Shown here: positions 29,497 to 37,958 of the stretch, piece after piece
Numbering within the stretch: position 1 is the first letter of the stretch
How the letters are laid out: each line of letters starts with the position of its first letter
NCBI RefSeq assembly: GCF_904067545.1
Contig: NZ_LR881183.1
Coordinates: 1,492,277-1,556,276, forward strand
DNA from: Thermococcus camini
GTDB taxonomy: Archaea; Methanobacteriota_B; Thermococci; Thermococcales; Thermococcaceae
Direction of reading: 5' to 3'
DNA: 64,000 nucleotides
Program-made: the position numbers and the translations under genes
The notes under the pieces: model-generated
Told to the model about the DNA's origin: nothing
Database searches by the model: none
The model's input: the letters and a program-made list of their open reading frames with translations, nothing else

Positions 29497-30819
29497 TTAT
29501 TGATGTATCTCCGGAATGACAGCCACCACCAGCGAGTTCACGTTCGTTCCGGTCGGGCCAGTCTTGAGGAGCGCGCCGGCCTTTTCCAGCGCATTATATG
29601 CGTCGTGCCTCCTGAGGACTTCCTCGACATCTATTCCCTCGCTCTTGAGCTTCTCCAGCGCTTTCCCGTCCACTATCCCGCCGGCGGCATCAGTTGGCCC
29701 GTCCGTCCCGTCGGTATCAACGGCCAAAACAACCGCGTTCAGACCGCTTATTTTTCTCGCCACGCTCAGCGCGAACTCCTGGTTCGGCCCGCCGAGACCG
29801 GCTTCCCCCTCTATAGTTACCGTCCACTCTCCGCCGGCTACCAGGACGGCAGGCCTTGGAACCGGGCGGTCGTATTTGGCTATCTCCTGGACTATCGAGC
29901 CGATTGCCAGGGCTATCTCCCTGGCCTCGCCTTCGAGGGTCGTGGTGAGTATCGCCGCGTTGTAGCCGAGCTCCCTCGCCTTTGCCAGCGCTGATTCGCA
30001 GGCGAGGGTGCTGCTTCCGACTACGAAGTTGTGGACGTTGGGCAGATCTTCCTTGAGGGTCTCTTCGGCCTTTCCTTCAAGTCCCAGCTTGATGTGCCTC
30101 CTAACGCTCTCCGGCAGCCTCTCCCAGACGCCGTAGAGCTTCAGTATCCGGAAGGCGTCCTGGAATGTAGTCGGATCCTTCACGGTCGGACCAGAGGCTA
30201 TCGCCTCAAGCGGGTCTCCAACGACGTCCGAGAGGATGAGACTTATCACGGTACCTTTTACACGTTTTGCCAGCTTACCGCCTTTCACCGCCGAGATGTG
30301 CTTCCTCACTGTGTTTATCTCGTATATCTTTGCACCGCTCTTCAGAAGGAGCTCGTTCGTTCTAATTTTGTCCTCCAAGGTTATCCCCCTCTCCGGGAGG
30401 AGGAAGAGCGCACTTCCGCCACCGGAGATGAGGACGAGGAGAATGTCGTTTTCTCCAACCTTTTCCGCCAGTTCGAGGCCGAGCCTTCCACCCAGGAGGG
30501 AGTTCCCGTCCGGAACAGGATGCCCGGCCTCGATGACCTTAAGCCTTCCCAGCTTGGGGCAGTTTTCGGCGTAGCCGTACTTGGTGATTATTACACCTTC
30601 CTCAATCCGTTCCCCAAGGAGGTCAACTATAGCTTTTGCCATGGAGCAGGCGGCCTTGCCAAACGCTAGGAGGTAGACCTTTCCCAGAACAGGAAACCTC
30701 TCGCCAGAAACGACCAGGTTGTTCCCCTCAATACCAAGGTTCCTTTTCACCGCGAGGTACGGGTCGGCGGCTTTCAGAGCCGCGTCCATCAGGGCAAGTG
30801 CCGTTTCTTTAGGCGTCAT
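29497..30819 (-). CDS. gck: Glycerate 2-kinase (MOFRL family)
   Basis: Phosphorylates D-glycerate to 2-phosphoglycerate and belongs to the MOFRL (type II) glycerate kinase family. Signatures are LLAFGKAACSMAKAIVD, the Gly-rich LLVLISGGGSALFLLPERGITLEDK, INTVRKHISAVKGGKLAK, ILSDVVGDPLEAIASGPTVKDPTTF and the C-terminal MOFRL block VLAVDTDGTDGPTDAAGGIVDG. The length is normal (440). On this strand TTTTTAAAC lies about 24 bases from the ATG at 30819, so the mRNA appears leaderless. Confidence 0.93.
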   Translation of the reverse strand: MTPKETALALMDAALKAADPYLAVKRNLGIEGNNLVVSGERFPVLGKVYLLAFGKAACSMAKAIVDLLGERIEEGVIITKYGYAENCPKLGRLKVIEAGHPVPDGNSLLGGRLGLELAEKVGENDILLVLISGGGSALFLLPERGITLEDKIRTNELLLKSGAKIYEINTVRKHISAVKGGKLAKRVKGTVISLILSDVVGDPLEAIASGPTVKDPTTFQDAFRILKLYGVWERLPESVRRHIKLGLEGKAEETLKEDLPNVHNFVVGSSTLACESALAKARELGYNAAILTTTLEGEAREIALAIGSIVQEIAKYDRPVPRPAVLVAGGEWTVTIEGEAGLGGPNQEFALSVARKISGLNAVVLAVDTDGTDGPTDAAGGIVDGKALEKLKSEGIDVEEVLRRHDAYNALEKAGALLKTGPTGTNVNSLVVAVIPEIHQ

Positions 30820-30848
30820 GTGAAAAGATAGTTTGCAAAGTTTAAAAA

Positions 30849-31268
30849 TCAGTCGAGCACCACCAGCTCAATCTCGGCAATCGTCTCGGCGTTCTTCAGA
30901 AGCTCCACTATTTTCCTGTCTATGTCCCTGGCGGCCTTGTTGGCCCTTATCGCGAGGGTTCTGGCGTCCACGTAGGTGCTCTTCCTGATGACCATCGAGT
31001 ATTCGTGCTCGAGAATCAGCTCCGGGCTCCCCTCGGCCAGGACCTCGTCGGTTAGGTCGCCCACCCTGATGCGGATTAAGAGCCTCTTCCCGGCCTTGAG
31101 GGCGCGTTTGAAATCCTCGCTCAGGTCGTTTATGCCCCTGTCCGCTTCGATGCACAGTATGCAGTCACCGCGGGGCGTGAGGTAGTTTTCCTTCGTGAAC
31201 TCAAGCGTCGATTTGTGGGTTGCCCTGACGTTCTCGTGTCCCCTGCAGCGGATGATTTCTCTCAACAT
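30849..31268 (-). CDS. DUF371-family protein
   Basis: The 139-residue product MLREIIRCRGHENVRATHKSTLEFTKENYLTPRGDCILCIEADRG carries the conserved region of archaeal DUF371 proteins: H-E-N-V-R-A-T-H-x-S-T-x-E-F-T, then ILCIEADRGINDL. Function is unknown; the compact beta-rich fold and conserved histidines suggest a small-molecule or metal site. TTTATAAAC lies about 30 bases upstream, so the leader is very short. Divergent from the 48-residue gene. Confidence 0.83.
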   Translation of the reverse strand: MLREIIRCRGHENVRATHKSTLEFTKENYLTPRGDCILCIEADRGINDLSEDFKRALKAGKRLLIRIRVGDLTDEVLAEGSPELILEHEYSMVIRKSTYVDARTLAIRANKAARDIDRKIVELLKNAETIAEIELVVLD

Positions 31269-31361
31269 GGTTCCAGCTTCGGGCGGGGGTTTATAAATTT
31301 CCGGCCAAACCAGTGAAAAACTTTTTAAGTGTGACCAGAAAATACTACATCGGGTGATACG

Positions 31362-31508
31362 ATGAGCCTGGGGCGTGTCGTTAAGGGTTTCCTGCGGGTT
31401 CACGCGGGATTTGCCGTTGTAAGGGTAAACTCCCTCGGGAAAGTCTATCCCCGGGGAACCAGCGTTGAGGTGCTCGAACTCCTCCACAGGAGGTTCGGGA
31501 AAAAGTGA
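31362..31508 (+). CDS. Small basic protein of 48 residues, unknown
   Basis: The frame MSLGRVVKGFLRVHAGFAVVRVNSLGKVYPRGTSVEVLELLHRRFGKK is preceded by CGGGTGATACG, a strong ribosome binding site, and by the TATA-like CTTTTTAAGT at about 31321. The product is basic with a beta-strand-rich middle and an amphipathic C-terminal helix. It lies directly before rps17e in the same direction, about 100 bases apart, and S17e has its own TTTTAAAA box. No family is recognised. Confidence 0.72.
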   Translation: MSLGRVVKGFLRVHAGFAVVRVNSLGKVYPRGTSVEVLELLHRRFGKK

Positions 31509-31605
31509 AGAACTCCTTTGTTTTCAATTGTTCTGGGAAAACTTTTAAAAGGCCTCTTATGATGTGAGTTACGGCTGTAAGGATCAAGCTAACGGGGGGT
31601 TGATG

Positions 31606-31809
31606 ATGGGAAACATCAAGCAGACTTTCATCAAGAGAACTGCCCGCGAGCTGTTTGACCGCTACCCGAACGAGTTCACGAGGGACTTCGAGCACAACAA
31701 GAAGAAGGTTGAGGAACTCACCAACGTCACCAGCAAGACCATCAGAAACAGGATAGCGGGCTACATAACCAAGCTCGTGAGGATGAAGGAAGAGGGCAAG
31801 ATGCTCTGA
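31606..31809 (+). CDS. rps17e: 30S ribosomal protein S17e
   Basis: The 67-residue protein [33 protein letters not shown] is the full-length archaeal S17e: basic N-terminus, then [26 protein letters not shown]. It is a component of the small ribosomal subunit. An ATG one codon upstream (31603) is possible; GGGGGGTTGAT precedes both. The TATA box TTTTAAAA lies at about 31543 and the leader is about 35 bases. Confidence 0.96.
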   Translation: MGNIKQTFIKRTARELFDRYPNEFTRDFEHNKKKVEELTNVTSKTIRNRIAGYITKLVRMKEEGKML

Positions 31810-31851
31810 GCCCTTTTCTAGGATTTATTCTCTTCGGCCCTTCTGGCCGCC

Positions 31852-32448
31852 CTAAAAGTGCTCCAGGTCCTCAAGTATCTTTCTCGGCAGCCTGGGGGCG
31901 AACTCCTTCAGGAGCCTCTCGAACTCCCGTTCGTTTTCCTGAGCCACCCTTCTGAAGAAATTCTCTATGTACGTCTCCGTCAGCAGGCGGACTTCCTCCA
32001 GCTCCTGCTTTGTCCGGATTATCTCGTTTATCCTCTCCTGTATCTCCGTTAGAAACGTCAGGAGCTCGTCTATCTTGGCGTCCGCGGGCTCGGTGGACTT
32101 TATGAGCGCCCTGGCCTGGTTGTACTCCCTGGTCCGCCTGGGGGCCTTCGGTTCGTACATCTCAGTGCCGAAGGTGTACGGGGTGAGCAGTACCTCCATT
32201 CTGAAGCCCCTCTTTATCGTGTAGTACTTCCTGGGTCTGCCGCGCGGTATCTTCTCAGTCCTTCCCTCTATGAGCCCGGCGCTCTCGAGTATCCTCAGAT
32301 GCTCAAGGACCGCCTTCTGGCCCACCCCAAGCTCCTGGCTAAGCTCGCTCACAAAGTAAGGCCTCTTGGTGAGCAGGATGAGTATCCTCCTTCGCGTCTC
32401 GTTTCCCAGTATGTCAAGTAACTTCCCCATGTTCTTATTTGACTCCAT
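31852..32448 (-). CDS. ArsR-type transcriptional regulator with coiled-coil tail
   Basis: The N-terminal 85 residues form a winged helix: MGKLLDILGNETRRRILILLTKRPYFVSELSQELGVGQKAVLEHLRILESAGLIEG, with the wing RGRPRKYYTIKRGF. The C-terminal half (about 110-195) is a long charged helix, probably for dimerisation (KIDELLTFLTEIQERINEIIRTKQELEEV). This architecture is shared with several Thermococcales regulators. Targets are unknown. The gene is flanked by S17e (convergent) and tdk. Confidence 0.85.
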   Translation of the reverse strand: MESNKNMGKLLDILGNETRRRILILLTKRPYFVSELSQELGVGQKAVLEHLRILESAGLIEGRTEKIPRGRPRKYYTIKRGFRMEVLLTPYTFGTEMYEPKAPRRTREYNQARALIKSTEPADAKIDELLTFLTEIQERINEIIRTKQELEEVRLLTETYIENFFRRVAQENEREFERLLKEFAPRLPRKILEDLEHF

Positions 32449-32529
32449 GGTCTCACCCCCTTTCCCTAACCTGATGTAAGAAAAGATTACTTTAAGCTTT
32501 TCGGTGGATACGGGAGAAAAATTGGGGGA

Positions 32530-33111
32530 TTATGGAACAACGTGGTGCTCCCTGCAGCGTGCCTCATAGCTCTCGCTGCTCCCGACGAGGATTATCGGAG
32601 AGTCCCTCGGGGCCGGCTTCCCATCAATAAGACGCTGACTCCTGGTCGCGGGTTTCCCGCAGACCGTGCAGACGGCGGTGAGGTAGACGATGTTATCCGC
32701 ACGAACAAGGAGGTCCCTGGTCACCGGGAAGGGGTCGGCTTTAAAGTCGAGGTTGAGGCCGCTCGCAATCACGTAGATTCCCTCGTCGGCGAGGCGGTTC
32801 AGCGTCTCAACTATTACCGGCGGAAAGAACTGAACCTCGTCAACCCCGATTACCTCGAAGCCCTCACCCAGGGTAATCCTCTCGATGAGTTCAACGCCCT
32901 CCTCGTTCGTGGGGACGACGAAGGCTTCATACCTGAGACCGTTGTGGGCAACCACGTCATCCTCGGAATACCTGTTGTCGATGCTGGGCTTGAAGAGGGC
33001 AGCCTTCCTCTTGGCAAAGGTCTGCCGCTCTATCCTCTTTATAAGCTCAGTGGTTTTGCCCGCGAACATCGGCCCTGTTATGATCTCCAGGAATCCACCA
33101 GGGTGAACCAT
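32530..33111 (-). CDS. tdk: Thymidine kinase
   Basis: A type II (TK1-like) thymidine kinase that makes dTMP from thymidine and ATP. Motifs: the P-loop GPMFAGKTTELIKRI at about residue 14, the Asp-containing VIGVDEVQFF (Walker B-like), the lid LNLDFKADPF and the zinc ribbon VCTVCGKPATRSQ. ATG 33111 (MVHPGGFLEI) has GGTGGTGTT upstream. The length of 193 is normal. Confidence 0.94.
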   Translation of the reverse strand: MVHPGGFLEIITGPMFAGKTTELIKRIERQTFAKRKAALFKPSIDNRYSEDDVVAHNGLRYEAFVVPTNEEGVELIERITLGEGFEVIGVDEVQFFPPVIVETLNRLADEGIYVIASGLNLDFKADPFPVTRDLLVRADNIVYLTAVCTVCGKPATRSQRLIDGKPAPRDSPIILVGSSESYEARCREHHVVP

Positions 33112-33205
33112 AACACCACCGGGGGAAGAACATCCCCACCCGTTAAATCTCCTCCGGGTGAAAAGTTGAACGGAAGACGAAAATGGAAGAAAAAAGTTGG
33201 CAGTA

Positions 33206-34540
33206 TCAGACTGGAGTGACGTGGCCCCACTTTTCGAGGGCTCTGGCGAGCTCCTTGTGGCTCTTGGCGTACTCGTCAAGCGGGATGCCCTGCATGATGG
33301 CATCTATCGCCTGTCTGACTGCCCTAGCTCCAGCGGCCGGTCCGTCCGGATGGCCCATCGTTCCGCCGCCGAGCTGTAGAACGATGTCCTTTCCAAGGGC
33401 CTCTATGACAGGTTGAATGTTTCCGGGGTGAAGACCACCCGAGCTGGTCGGGAAGACCGGCTTCATGTGGTAGAACTTCTGCTCCAGGTGGAAGACATCC
33501 TTTTCATCCGGCACGTAGTGGTTCTCGGTAATGATCCTCTTGTACTGTATGACGTCCCACTTGCTTCCCTCAAGCTTCCCGGCTCCGGCCGTTCCGACGT
33601 GGAGCTGGTCGACGCCTATAACCCTCGCGAGCTTGGCTAAGACGAACATCGAGAGGCCGTGCATCGGGTTCCTGTCAAAGGCCGCGTGCATGGCCCTGTG
33701 GGCGTGGAGTGCTATGCCATAATCCTCGGCCAGCTCCCTGATGTAGTCCAAGACTCCCCAACCGAGGACGACGATGTCGATCATTGCATGGGGAACACCA
33801 TAATCGGCGAGGATTTCAAGCCTGCGCTCCATCTCAAGAATGGGTGCGGTTATGTTTGCAAACCAGGTCTTCTTCTCGCCGGTCTCGTTTTCCGCCTTTT
33901 CCATAGCCTTCGAGACCACCTCGACCCTGGACTCAAAGCGGTTGTACCATGGGCTGGCGAGGTTCTCGTCGTCCTTGAGGTAGTCTGCCCCGCCGGTGAA
34001 GAGGTCAAGGGCAAGCCGGTATAACTCTTCCGGTGAATAGCCGACCTTCGGCTTTGGAACCACGCCGTAGAGGGGTCTGTCATAGATCTCAAGCTTTTTC
34101 CTCACCCCGTCTATTCCAAAGGCTGGGCCGGGGTAATCGCGCAGGAACCTCTCGGGCAGGTAAATGTCCTCAAGACGGAGCCAGTCCACGCGCTTCATTC
34201 CGTAGACGTTCCCCGCTATGCTCGCGAGAAACGCCGGCATGTTGAACTCCTCAAAGATATCCAGAGGGTAAGCTATTTTTACTATCCAGCTTCTATCTCC
34301 CATGTCAACGAAGTCGTAGGCCTTCGCGGAGAGGCTCTCCCATCTCTCCCTCTCGTACCACTCGTAGAGCGTCGTCCAGGTTCCGGTTGAGCTCTCGGCA
34401 GCAACCGCTCCCGCGGCCGCCTCGATGGTGTACCCCTCGGCAGGGGTTACGCGGAACACGGCTATGATGTCCCTCTTCTTGTTGGGCTCATAGCTCTTGT
34501 CCACGTAGTAGTCGTATATCTTGTCAAACTTCTCTACCAT
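33206..34540 (-). CDS. rbcL: Form III ribulose-bisphosphate carboxylase (RuBisCO)
   Basis: In Thermococcales this enzyme works in the AMP degradation pathway, carboxylating ribulose-1,5-bisphosphate derived from nucleoside monophosphates to two 3-phosphoglycerates. The catalytic lysine/carbamate motif is GGADYLKDDENLASPWYNRF, and the P-site motifs TSSGGLHPGN and LGGGTMGHPDGPAAGA are intact. The length, 444 residues, equals the T. kodakarensis enzyme. The start at 34540 has AGGAGGTGAAAGC upstream, with promoter TTTTTATA at 34581-34588. Confidence 0.97.
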   Translation of the reverse strand: MVEKFDKIYDYYVDKSYEPNKKRDIIAVFRVTPAEGYTIEAAAGAVAAESSTGTWTTLYEWYERERWESLSAKAYDFVDMGDRSWIVKIAYPLDIFEEFNMPAFLASIAGNVYGMKRVDWLRLEDIYLPERFLRDYPGPAFGIDGVRKKLEIYDRPLYGVVPKPKVGYSPEELYRLALDLFTGGADYLKDDENLASPWYNRFESRVEVVSKAMEKAENETGEKKTWFANITAPILEMERRLEILADYGVPHAMIDIVVLGWGVLDYIRELAEDYGIALHAHRAMHAAFDRNPMHGLSMFVLAKLARVIGVDQLHVGTAGAGKLEGSKWDVIQYKRIITENHYVPDEKDVFHLEQKFYHMKPVFPTSSGGLHPGNIQPVIEALGKDIVLQLGGGTMGHPDGPAAGARAVRQAIDAIMQGIPLDEYAKSHKELARALEKWGHVTPV

Positions 34541-34580
34541 GCTTTCACCTCCTGAGTAGCCTAAAGATTGCACCGCCACC

Positions 34581-34588
34581 TATAAAAA
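34581..34588 (-). promoter_or_regulatory. TATA box of rbcL
   Basis: The minus strand reads TTTTTATAGG, about 45 bases from the rbcL ATG. The expected start near 34560 leaves a roughly 20-base leader containing AGGAGGTG. Confidence 0.6.
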
Positions 34589-34599
34589 TGCTGTGGTTC

Positions 34600-34860
34600 A
34601 TTATTGGGACACTCCTGCCCCCATATGAGTATCGGGGACACTTTTCCTGCGTCAACGCTCCAAACTCCTGCCCCGCTTTTGAAAATCAAAGCTGTGTCCC
34701 TCCGGCAAACTGGGTTTCAAGGGCAGATCTGCCTTTTCAAAACTTTGCCCTCTGGTTTGTATTGGGCCGTTCATAAGGTGGCAGGCGAAGGATGCCTAAT
34801 TTCTAAACACCCCACCTAAAAACAGCCGATTATCGCCCCCAGAAGGCCCTGTTTCCGAAA
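34600..34860. other. Intergenic segment with small repeats; no gene supported
   Basis: Between rbcL and the histone gene lie about 350 bases without a convincing gene. Frames here have no ribosome binding site and atypical, Cys/Trp-rich composition. The segment contains CTCCTGCCCC twice (about 34612 and 34667), GGGACAC matched by GTGTCCC about 100 bases later, and CTTTTGAAAA / CTTTTCAAAA blocks. These could be remnants of an inverted-repeat element or of a structured RNA. Confidence 0.4.
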
Positions 34861-34862
34861 AG

Positions 34863-34870
34863 TTTATATA
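34863..34870 (+). promoter_or_regulatory. TATA box of the histone gene
   Basis: AGTTTATATAGG is a strong archaeal TATA element. The start would fall near 34890, leaving a leader of about 40 bases with GGAGGT at 34919-34924. Confidence 0.75.
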
Positions 34871-34931
34871 GGCCTTCCTTCCTAGAATAGAACGCAGATA
34901 CCTGCAAAACAACGTTTAGGAGGTTGGGAAA

Positions 34932-35135
34932 ATGGCTGAGTTGCCGATTGCCCCAGTTGACAGGCTGATAAGGAAGGCCGGCGCCGCCCGCGTCAGCGAG
35001 GACGCCGCCAAGCTCCTGGCCGAGCACCTCGAGGAGAAGGCCATGGAGATCGCCAGGAAGGCGGTCGACCTTGCCCACCACGCCGGCAGGAAGACCGTCA
35101 AGGCCGAGGACATCAAGCTCGCCATCAAGAGCTGA
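34932..35135 (+). CDS. Archaeal histone (HpkA/B type)
   Basis: The 67-residue histone fold [67 protein letters not shown] packs DNA into nucleosome-like filaments. Helix 1 ([10 protein letters not shown]), the L1 loop (AARVS), the long helix 2 and the RKTV L2 loop are all typical. GGAGGT 8 bases before the ATG and the TTTATATA box suggest high expression. The position next to rbcL matches T. kodakarensis. Confidence 0.97.
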   Translation: MAELPIAPVDRLIRKAGAARVSEDAAKLLAEHLEEKAMEIARKAVDLAHHAGRKTVKAEDIKLAIKS

Positions 35136-35181
35136 TGGCCTTTCTTTTCCTTACTCAGCTTTTCTGGGAGTTGATGTGAAC

Positions 35182-35682
35182 CTACCAGAAAGTAATCCTT
35201 TCAACACGGATGTTTTCTCCCTTAATCTCGAGAAACACAAAGCCCGGCGAGTCCATCCTGGGGAACGTTGGCGAGCCAGGGTTGAGGAGAACCACTCTTT
35301 TCCCATGGATTGAGTAGGTATCGTGGTAGAAACGGTGCGTGTGGCCAAATATGAGAAGGTCGACCCCCATGTCAAGGGCTTTGAGCGTCAGAAACTGGGC
35401 GTTGAGCGAGAAGAACTGGGGCCCGTGGAGAAGGCCGATTACAACGTTGTCAACATCGATAACCCTTTCCTCGGGCAGGTTGAGGTAATCAGCGTTTCCC
35501 CGAACGGCTACCACCGGTGCGAACCTCTCAAGCTCCTCCAGAAGCTCATGGGATGTAACGTCGCCAGCGTGGAGTATCAAATCGGGATTTTTCTCCTCAA
35601 GGTGCTGGAAAAGAAGGGAAGGAGGGTTTCGGGTCTTATCACCGTAATGGGTGTCGCTCGTCACCGCTATAAGCACGGACAT
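35182..35682 (-). CDS. Metallophosphoesterase (YfcE/MJ0936 family)
   Basis: A 166-residue calcineurin-like phosphodiesterase. The metal-binding motifs are SDTHYGD, LILHAGDVTS, VRGNADY (G-N-x-D), LLHGPQF and IFGHTHR followed by LNPGSPTFPR. Family members hydrolyse phosphodiesters such as bis-pNPP and 2',3'-cAMP; the natural substrate is unclear. Its ATG lies 3 bases after the tfb stop, in one operon gar1-tfb-yfcE on the minus strand. Confidence 0.91.
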   Translation of the reverse strand: MSVLIAVTSDTHYGDKTRNPPSLLFQHLEEKNPDLILHAGDVTSHELLEELERFAPVVAVRGNADYLNLPEERVIDVDNVVIGLLHGPQFFSLNAQFLTLKALDMGVDLLIFGHTHRFYHDTYSIHGKRVVLLNPGSPTFPRMDSPGFVFLEIKGENIRVERITFW

Positions 35683-35685
35683 CCC

Positions 35686-36597
35686 TCATATCGGGACGTT
35701 TATGTTGAGCTTCTCCACGAGCTCCTTGTAGCGGTTCCTCACGGTGACCTCGGTTACGTGCGCTACCTCCGCCACCTCGCGCTGGGTCTTCTTCTCCCCC
35801 TCCAGGAGGGAGGCAACGTAGAGTGCCGCCGCCGCGAGACCTGTAGGACCCTTTCCGCTAGTGATGCCCCTCTTAATGGCCTCCCGGAGTATCTCCTTGG
35901 CCCTCTTCTTCGTCCTCGCGCTAACGTTCAGAGCGTCGCCAAAGCGGTCAACGTACTCAATCGGGCTGGTCGGGCGGAGGTTAAGGCCAAGGCCCCTGGC
36001 CAGGAAGCGGTAGCTCCTTCCTATCTCCTTCTTCGTGACCTTCGAAACGGCTGCTACCTCATCAAGAGTCCTGGGAATGCTCTCCATCCTGCACGCCGCG
36101 TAGAGCGCCGCGGAGACCATCCCCTCAATCGAGCGCCCGCGGATGAGCTTCTTCATCACGGCCTTTCTGTAGAGCGAGGCCGCGACTTCCTTGACGCGCC
36201 TCGGGAGGCGCATCTGGGCGGCCATTCTGTCCAGCTCGCTCAGGGCGAAGGCCAGGTTACGCTCGGCCGCGTCGTTTATGCGCATTCTCCTCTGCCACAT
36301 CCTCAGGCGGCGCATCTTGGTCCGGTACATGCCGGTTATCTGGTTCCCGTGTATGTCCTTATCGCGCCAGTCTATGTCGGTGGAGAGGCCCTTATCATGG
36401 ATCATCAGCGTCATGGGCGCACCGGTCCTGGCGCGCTTGGCCCTCTGGTCGGGATCGAAGGCGCGCCACTCAGGACCCTCATCGACGACATTCTGCTGAA
36501 CAACGTAACCGCAGACAGAACAGACGATTTCGCCTCTCCTCGGGTCATAAAACAGCTTATCGGAGCCGCAAACCGGACATACATTCTTATCAGCCAA
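35686..36597 (-). CDS. tfb: Transcription initiation factor IIB (TFB)
   Basis: The general factor that recruits RNA polymerase to TBP-bound promoters. The N-terminal zinc ribbon CPVC (residue 7) and CSVC (residue 26) is complete, followed by the B-reader/B-finger region [19 protein letters not shown]. Two cyclin repeats (about 105-195 and 205-300) carry the TBP/BRE-contacting helices. The length of 303 is normal. Thermococcales usually have two TFBs, and this locus corresponds to the one next to gar1. Confidence 0.96.
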   Translation of the reverse strand: MADKNVCPVCGSDKLFYDPRRGEIVCSVCGYVVQQNVVDEGPEWRAFDPDQRAKRARTGAPMTLMIHDKGLSTDIDWRDKDIHGNQITGMYRTKMRRLRMWQRRMRINDAAERNLAFALSELDRMAAQMRLPRRVKEVAASLYRKAVMKKLIRGRSIEGMVSAALYAACRMESIPRTLDEVAAVSKVTKKEIGRSYRFLARGLGLNLRPTSPIEYVDRFGDALNVSARTKKRAKEILREAIKRGITSGKGPTGLAAAALYVASLLEGEKKTQREVAEVAHVTEVTVRNRYKELVEKLNINVPI

Positions 36598-36603
36598 AAG
36601 CTC

Positions 36604-36921
36604 TCACCCCCTCTTTCTGGGGGCAGGGCGAGAACGCTTGCCCTTGAAACGCTTCTTCCCGGACCGAGCTTTTCTGCCGGACCCGGATTTCTTCCTGGAG
36701 GAATCAACGTACAGCAACGCACCGATGTAGTTCTCGGGATTCTTGACCCGCGGCTTGACGGCCACATAGGGCCTCTTAACCGGCCCGAAAACATCCTTCA
36801 CTACCCCGACCACGGTGAGCTTTTTGTCAACCACCGGGTCGTTGAGTGAAGGAACCCAGTCGGTCCTGAGAACCAGGAACCCCTGCTTTGCATAGTGAGA
36901 AACTTTACCCAGGCGCTTCAT
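36604..36921 (-). CDS. gar1: H/ACA RNP protein Gar1
   Basis: Gar1 binds Cbf5 and helps substrate turnover in archaeal H/ACA pseudouridylation particles. The barrel reads MKRLGKVSHYAKQGFLVLRTDWVPSLNDPVVDKKLTVVGVVKDVFGPVKRPYVAVKP, with the signature G-x-V-x-D-V-F-G-P-V. The Lys/Arg/Gly-rich tail (about residues 80-105) is a typical RNA-binding extension. ATG 36921 is chosen because GGGGTGGGGCT precedes it. It begins the gar1-tfb-yfcE operon; a putative H/ACA RNA is encoded at 12181-12240 in the same window. Confidence 0.94.
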   Translation of the reverse strand: MKRLGKVSHYAKQGFLVLRTDWVPSLNDPVVDKKLTVVGVVKDVFGPVKRPYVAVKPRVKNPENYIGALLYVDSSRKKSGSGRKARSGKKRFKGKRSRPAPRKRG

Positions 36922-37042
36922 AGCCCCACCCCAAAAGGACATATCCTTTTAAGCTTTTCGTTTTTGCCCTTATAAACTTTTCGCAAATTTCCAAAAGATT
37001 TTTATGGAAAGCGTGGCTAACAGTAAAGATTGGGCGGGCAAA

Positions 37043-37891
37043 ATGAGGTGCCTAATCGTTGGTCATCTCGTCAGGGATATCATCGTTAAGAGTTCTGGAG
37101 TCGAGCACCGCATCGGGGGCGGGGCGTACTATTCTGCAATGGCCCTGTCCAGATTCTGCACGGTCGAGATCCTGACCAGCGTTGGGGAGGATTTCCCAGA
37201 AAGCTGGCTCAGGGAACTTGAGGAAGAGGGCATAGTGCTCCATACGATACCCGCGGAAAGCAGCACATCCTACCGCCTCCGTTATCTTGACGGGAACACA
37301 AGAGAACTCAGCCTCCTCTCCGTCGCGGAGAGAATAACCGACATGCCACAAGGGAGCTACGATATAATCATCCTCAACCCCGTTGCAGGCGAGGTTACAC
37401 CCGAAACCGTTGCACTCGCCAAAAGGAGGAGCAACTTCGTTGCTGCAGACGTCCAGGGGTTCATCAGGTCGCCCAATCCTGGAAGACTTAAGCTGACGGG
37501 GGTAGACGGCGGCATCTTTAACGGACTGAGGGTTCTCCACGCCGACGCCTCCGAGGCCCAGCTCGTAAGAAACCTCGATCCCGACAAAATAGAAGTGCTG
37601 CTGGTCTCCCGGGGTGCCGACGTTGGACGGGCATACCTCCGGGGACGAAAGTACACCTACACTCCAGCGAGGGTTGCGGTGGAGGAATCAACCGGCGCGG
37701 GCGACGTTTTTCTGGCATCGTTTGCCATGTTCTACCGGGACTGCCCCTTCATTCAAGCACTCAAGAGGGCCAGCGCCTTCACGGCCCTTTTTCTCCAGCG
37801 CAGAAGCTTCGACTTCCCGATGGACGAAGTGAACGAGCTGGCGAGGAGAGTTACAGTCGAAAGGCTTAACGATATAAATCTTCAGGAATAA
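37043..37891 (+). CDS. PfkB-family kinase, probable myo-inositol 3-kinase
   Basis: The ribokinase fold is seen from MRCLIVGHLVRDIIVKSSGVEHRIGGGAYYSAMALSRF (sugar-binding GG) to the catalytic anion-hole/base motif STGAGDVFLASFAMF near residue 225. Gene order (RuBisCO, histone, phosphodiesterase, TFB, Gar1, kinase) matches T. kodakarensis TK2285, which I recall as a characterised myo-inositol 3-kinase; this assignment rests on synteny and similarity of form, not on a search. The ATG at 37043 follows GGGCGGGC; TTTTTATGG at about 36998 is the TATA box. A C/D RNA lies just downstream. Confidence 0.85.
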   Translation: MRCLIVGHLVRDIIVKSSGVEHRIGGGAYYSAMALSRFCTVEILTSVGEDFPESWLRELEEEGIVLHTIPAESSTSYRLRYLDGNTRELSLLSVAERITDMPQGSYDIIILNPVAGEVTPETVALAKRRSNFVAADVQGFIRSPNPGRLKLTGVDGGIFNGLRVLHADASEAQLVRNLDPDKIEVLLVSRGADVGRAYLRGRKYTYTPARVAVEESTGAGDVFLASFAMFYRDCPFIQALKRASAFTALFLQRRSFDFPMDEVNELARRVTVERLNDINLQE

Positions 37892-37903
37892 TTATGACCG
37901 CCG

Positions 37904-37949
37904 ATGATGAAACGTCAGCATACTGAGAAATGATGAGAGACTTCCCTGA
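37904..37949 (+). ncRNA. C/D box guide sRNA in the leader of the NUDIX gene
   Basis: Box C ATGATGA is at 37904-37910, then a 12-nt guide AACGTCAGCATA, D' CTGA at 37923-37926, C' ATGATGA at 37930-37936, a 9-nt guide GAGACTTCC and D CTGA at 37946-37949. All four boxes are canonical. GATATAAATC at 37871-37880, inside the end of the kinase gene, is a good TATA box whose start would fall near 37900, right at box C. The terminal stem is weak and the second guide is short, so I keep moderate confidence. The ribosome binding site of the next gene begins right after box D. Confidence 0.72.
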
Positions 37950-37958
37950 GGTGATGGC

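Noticed and set aside
34588-34776. Open frame of about 60 codons after the rbcL promoter
   Set aside because: It has no ribosome binding site, many Cys/Trp/Pro codons and no recognisable fold. I list the region as intergenic instead.
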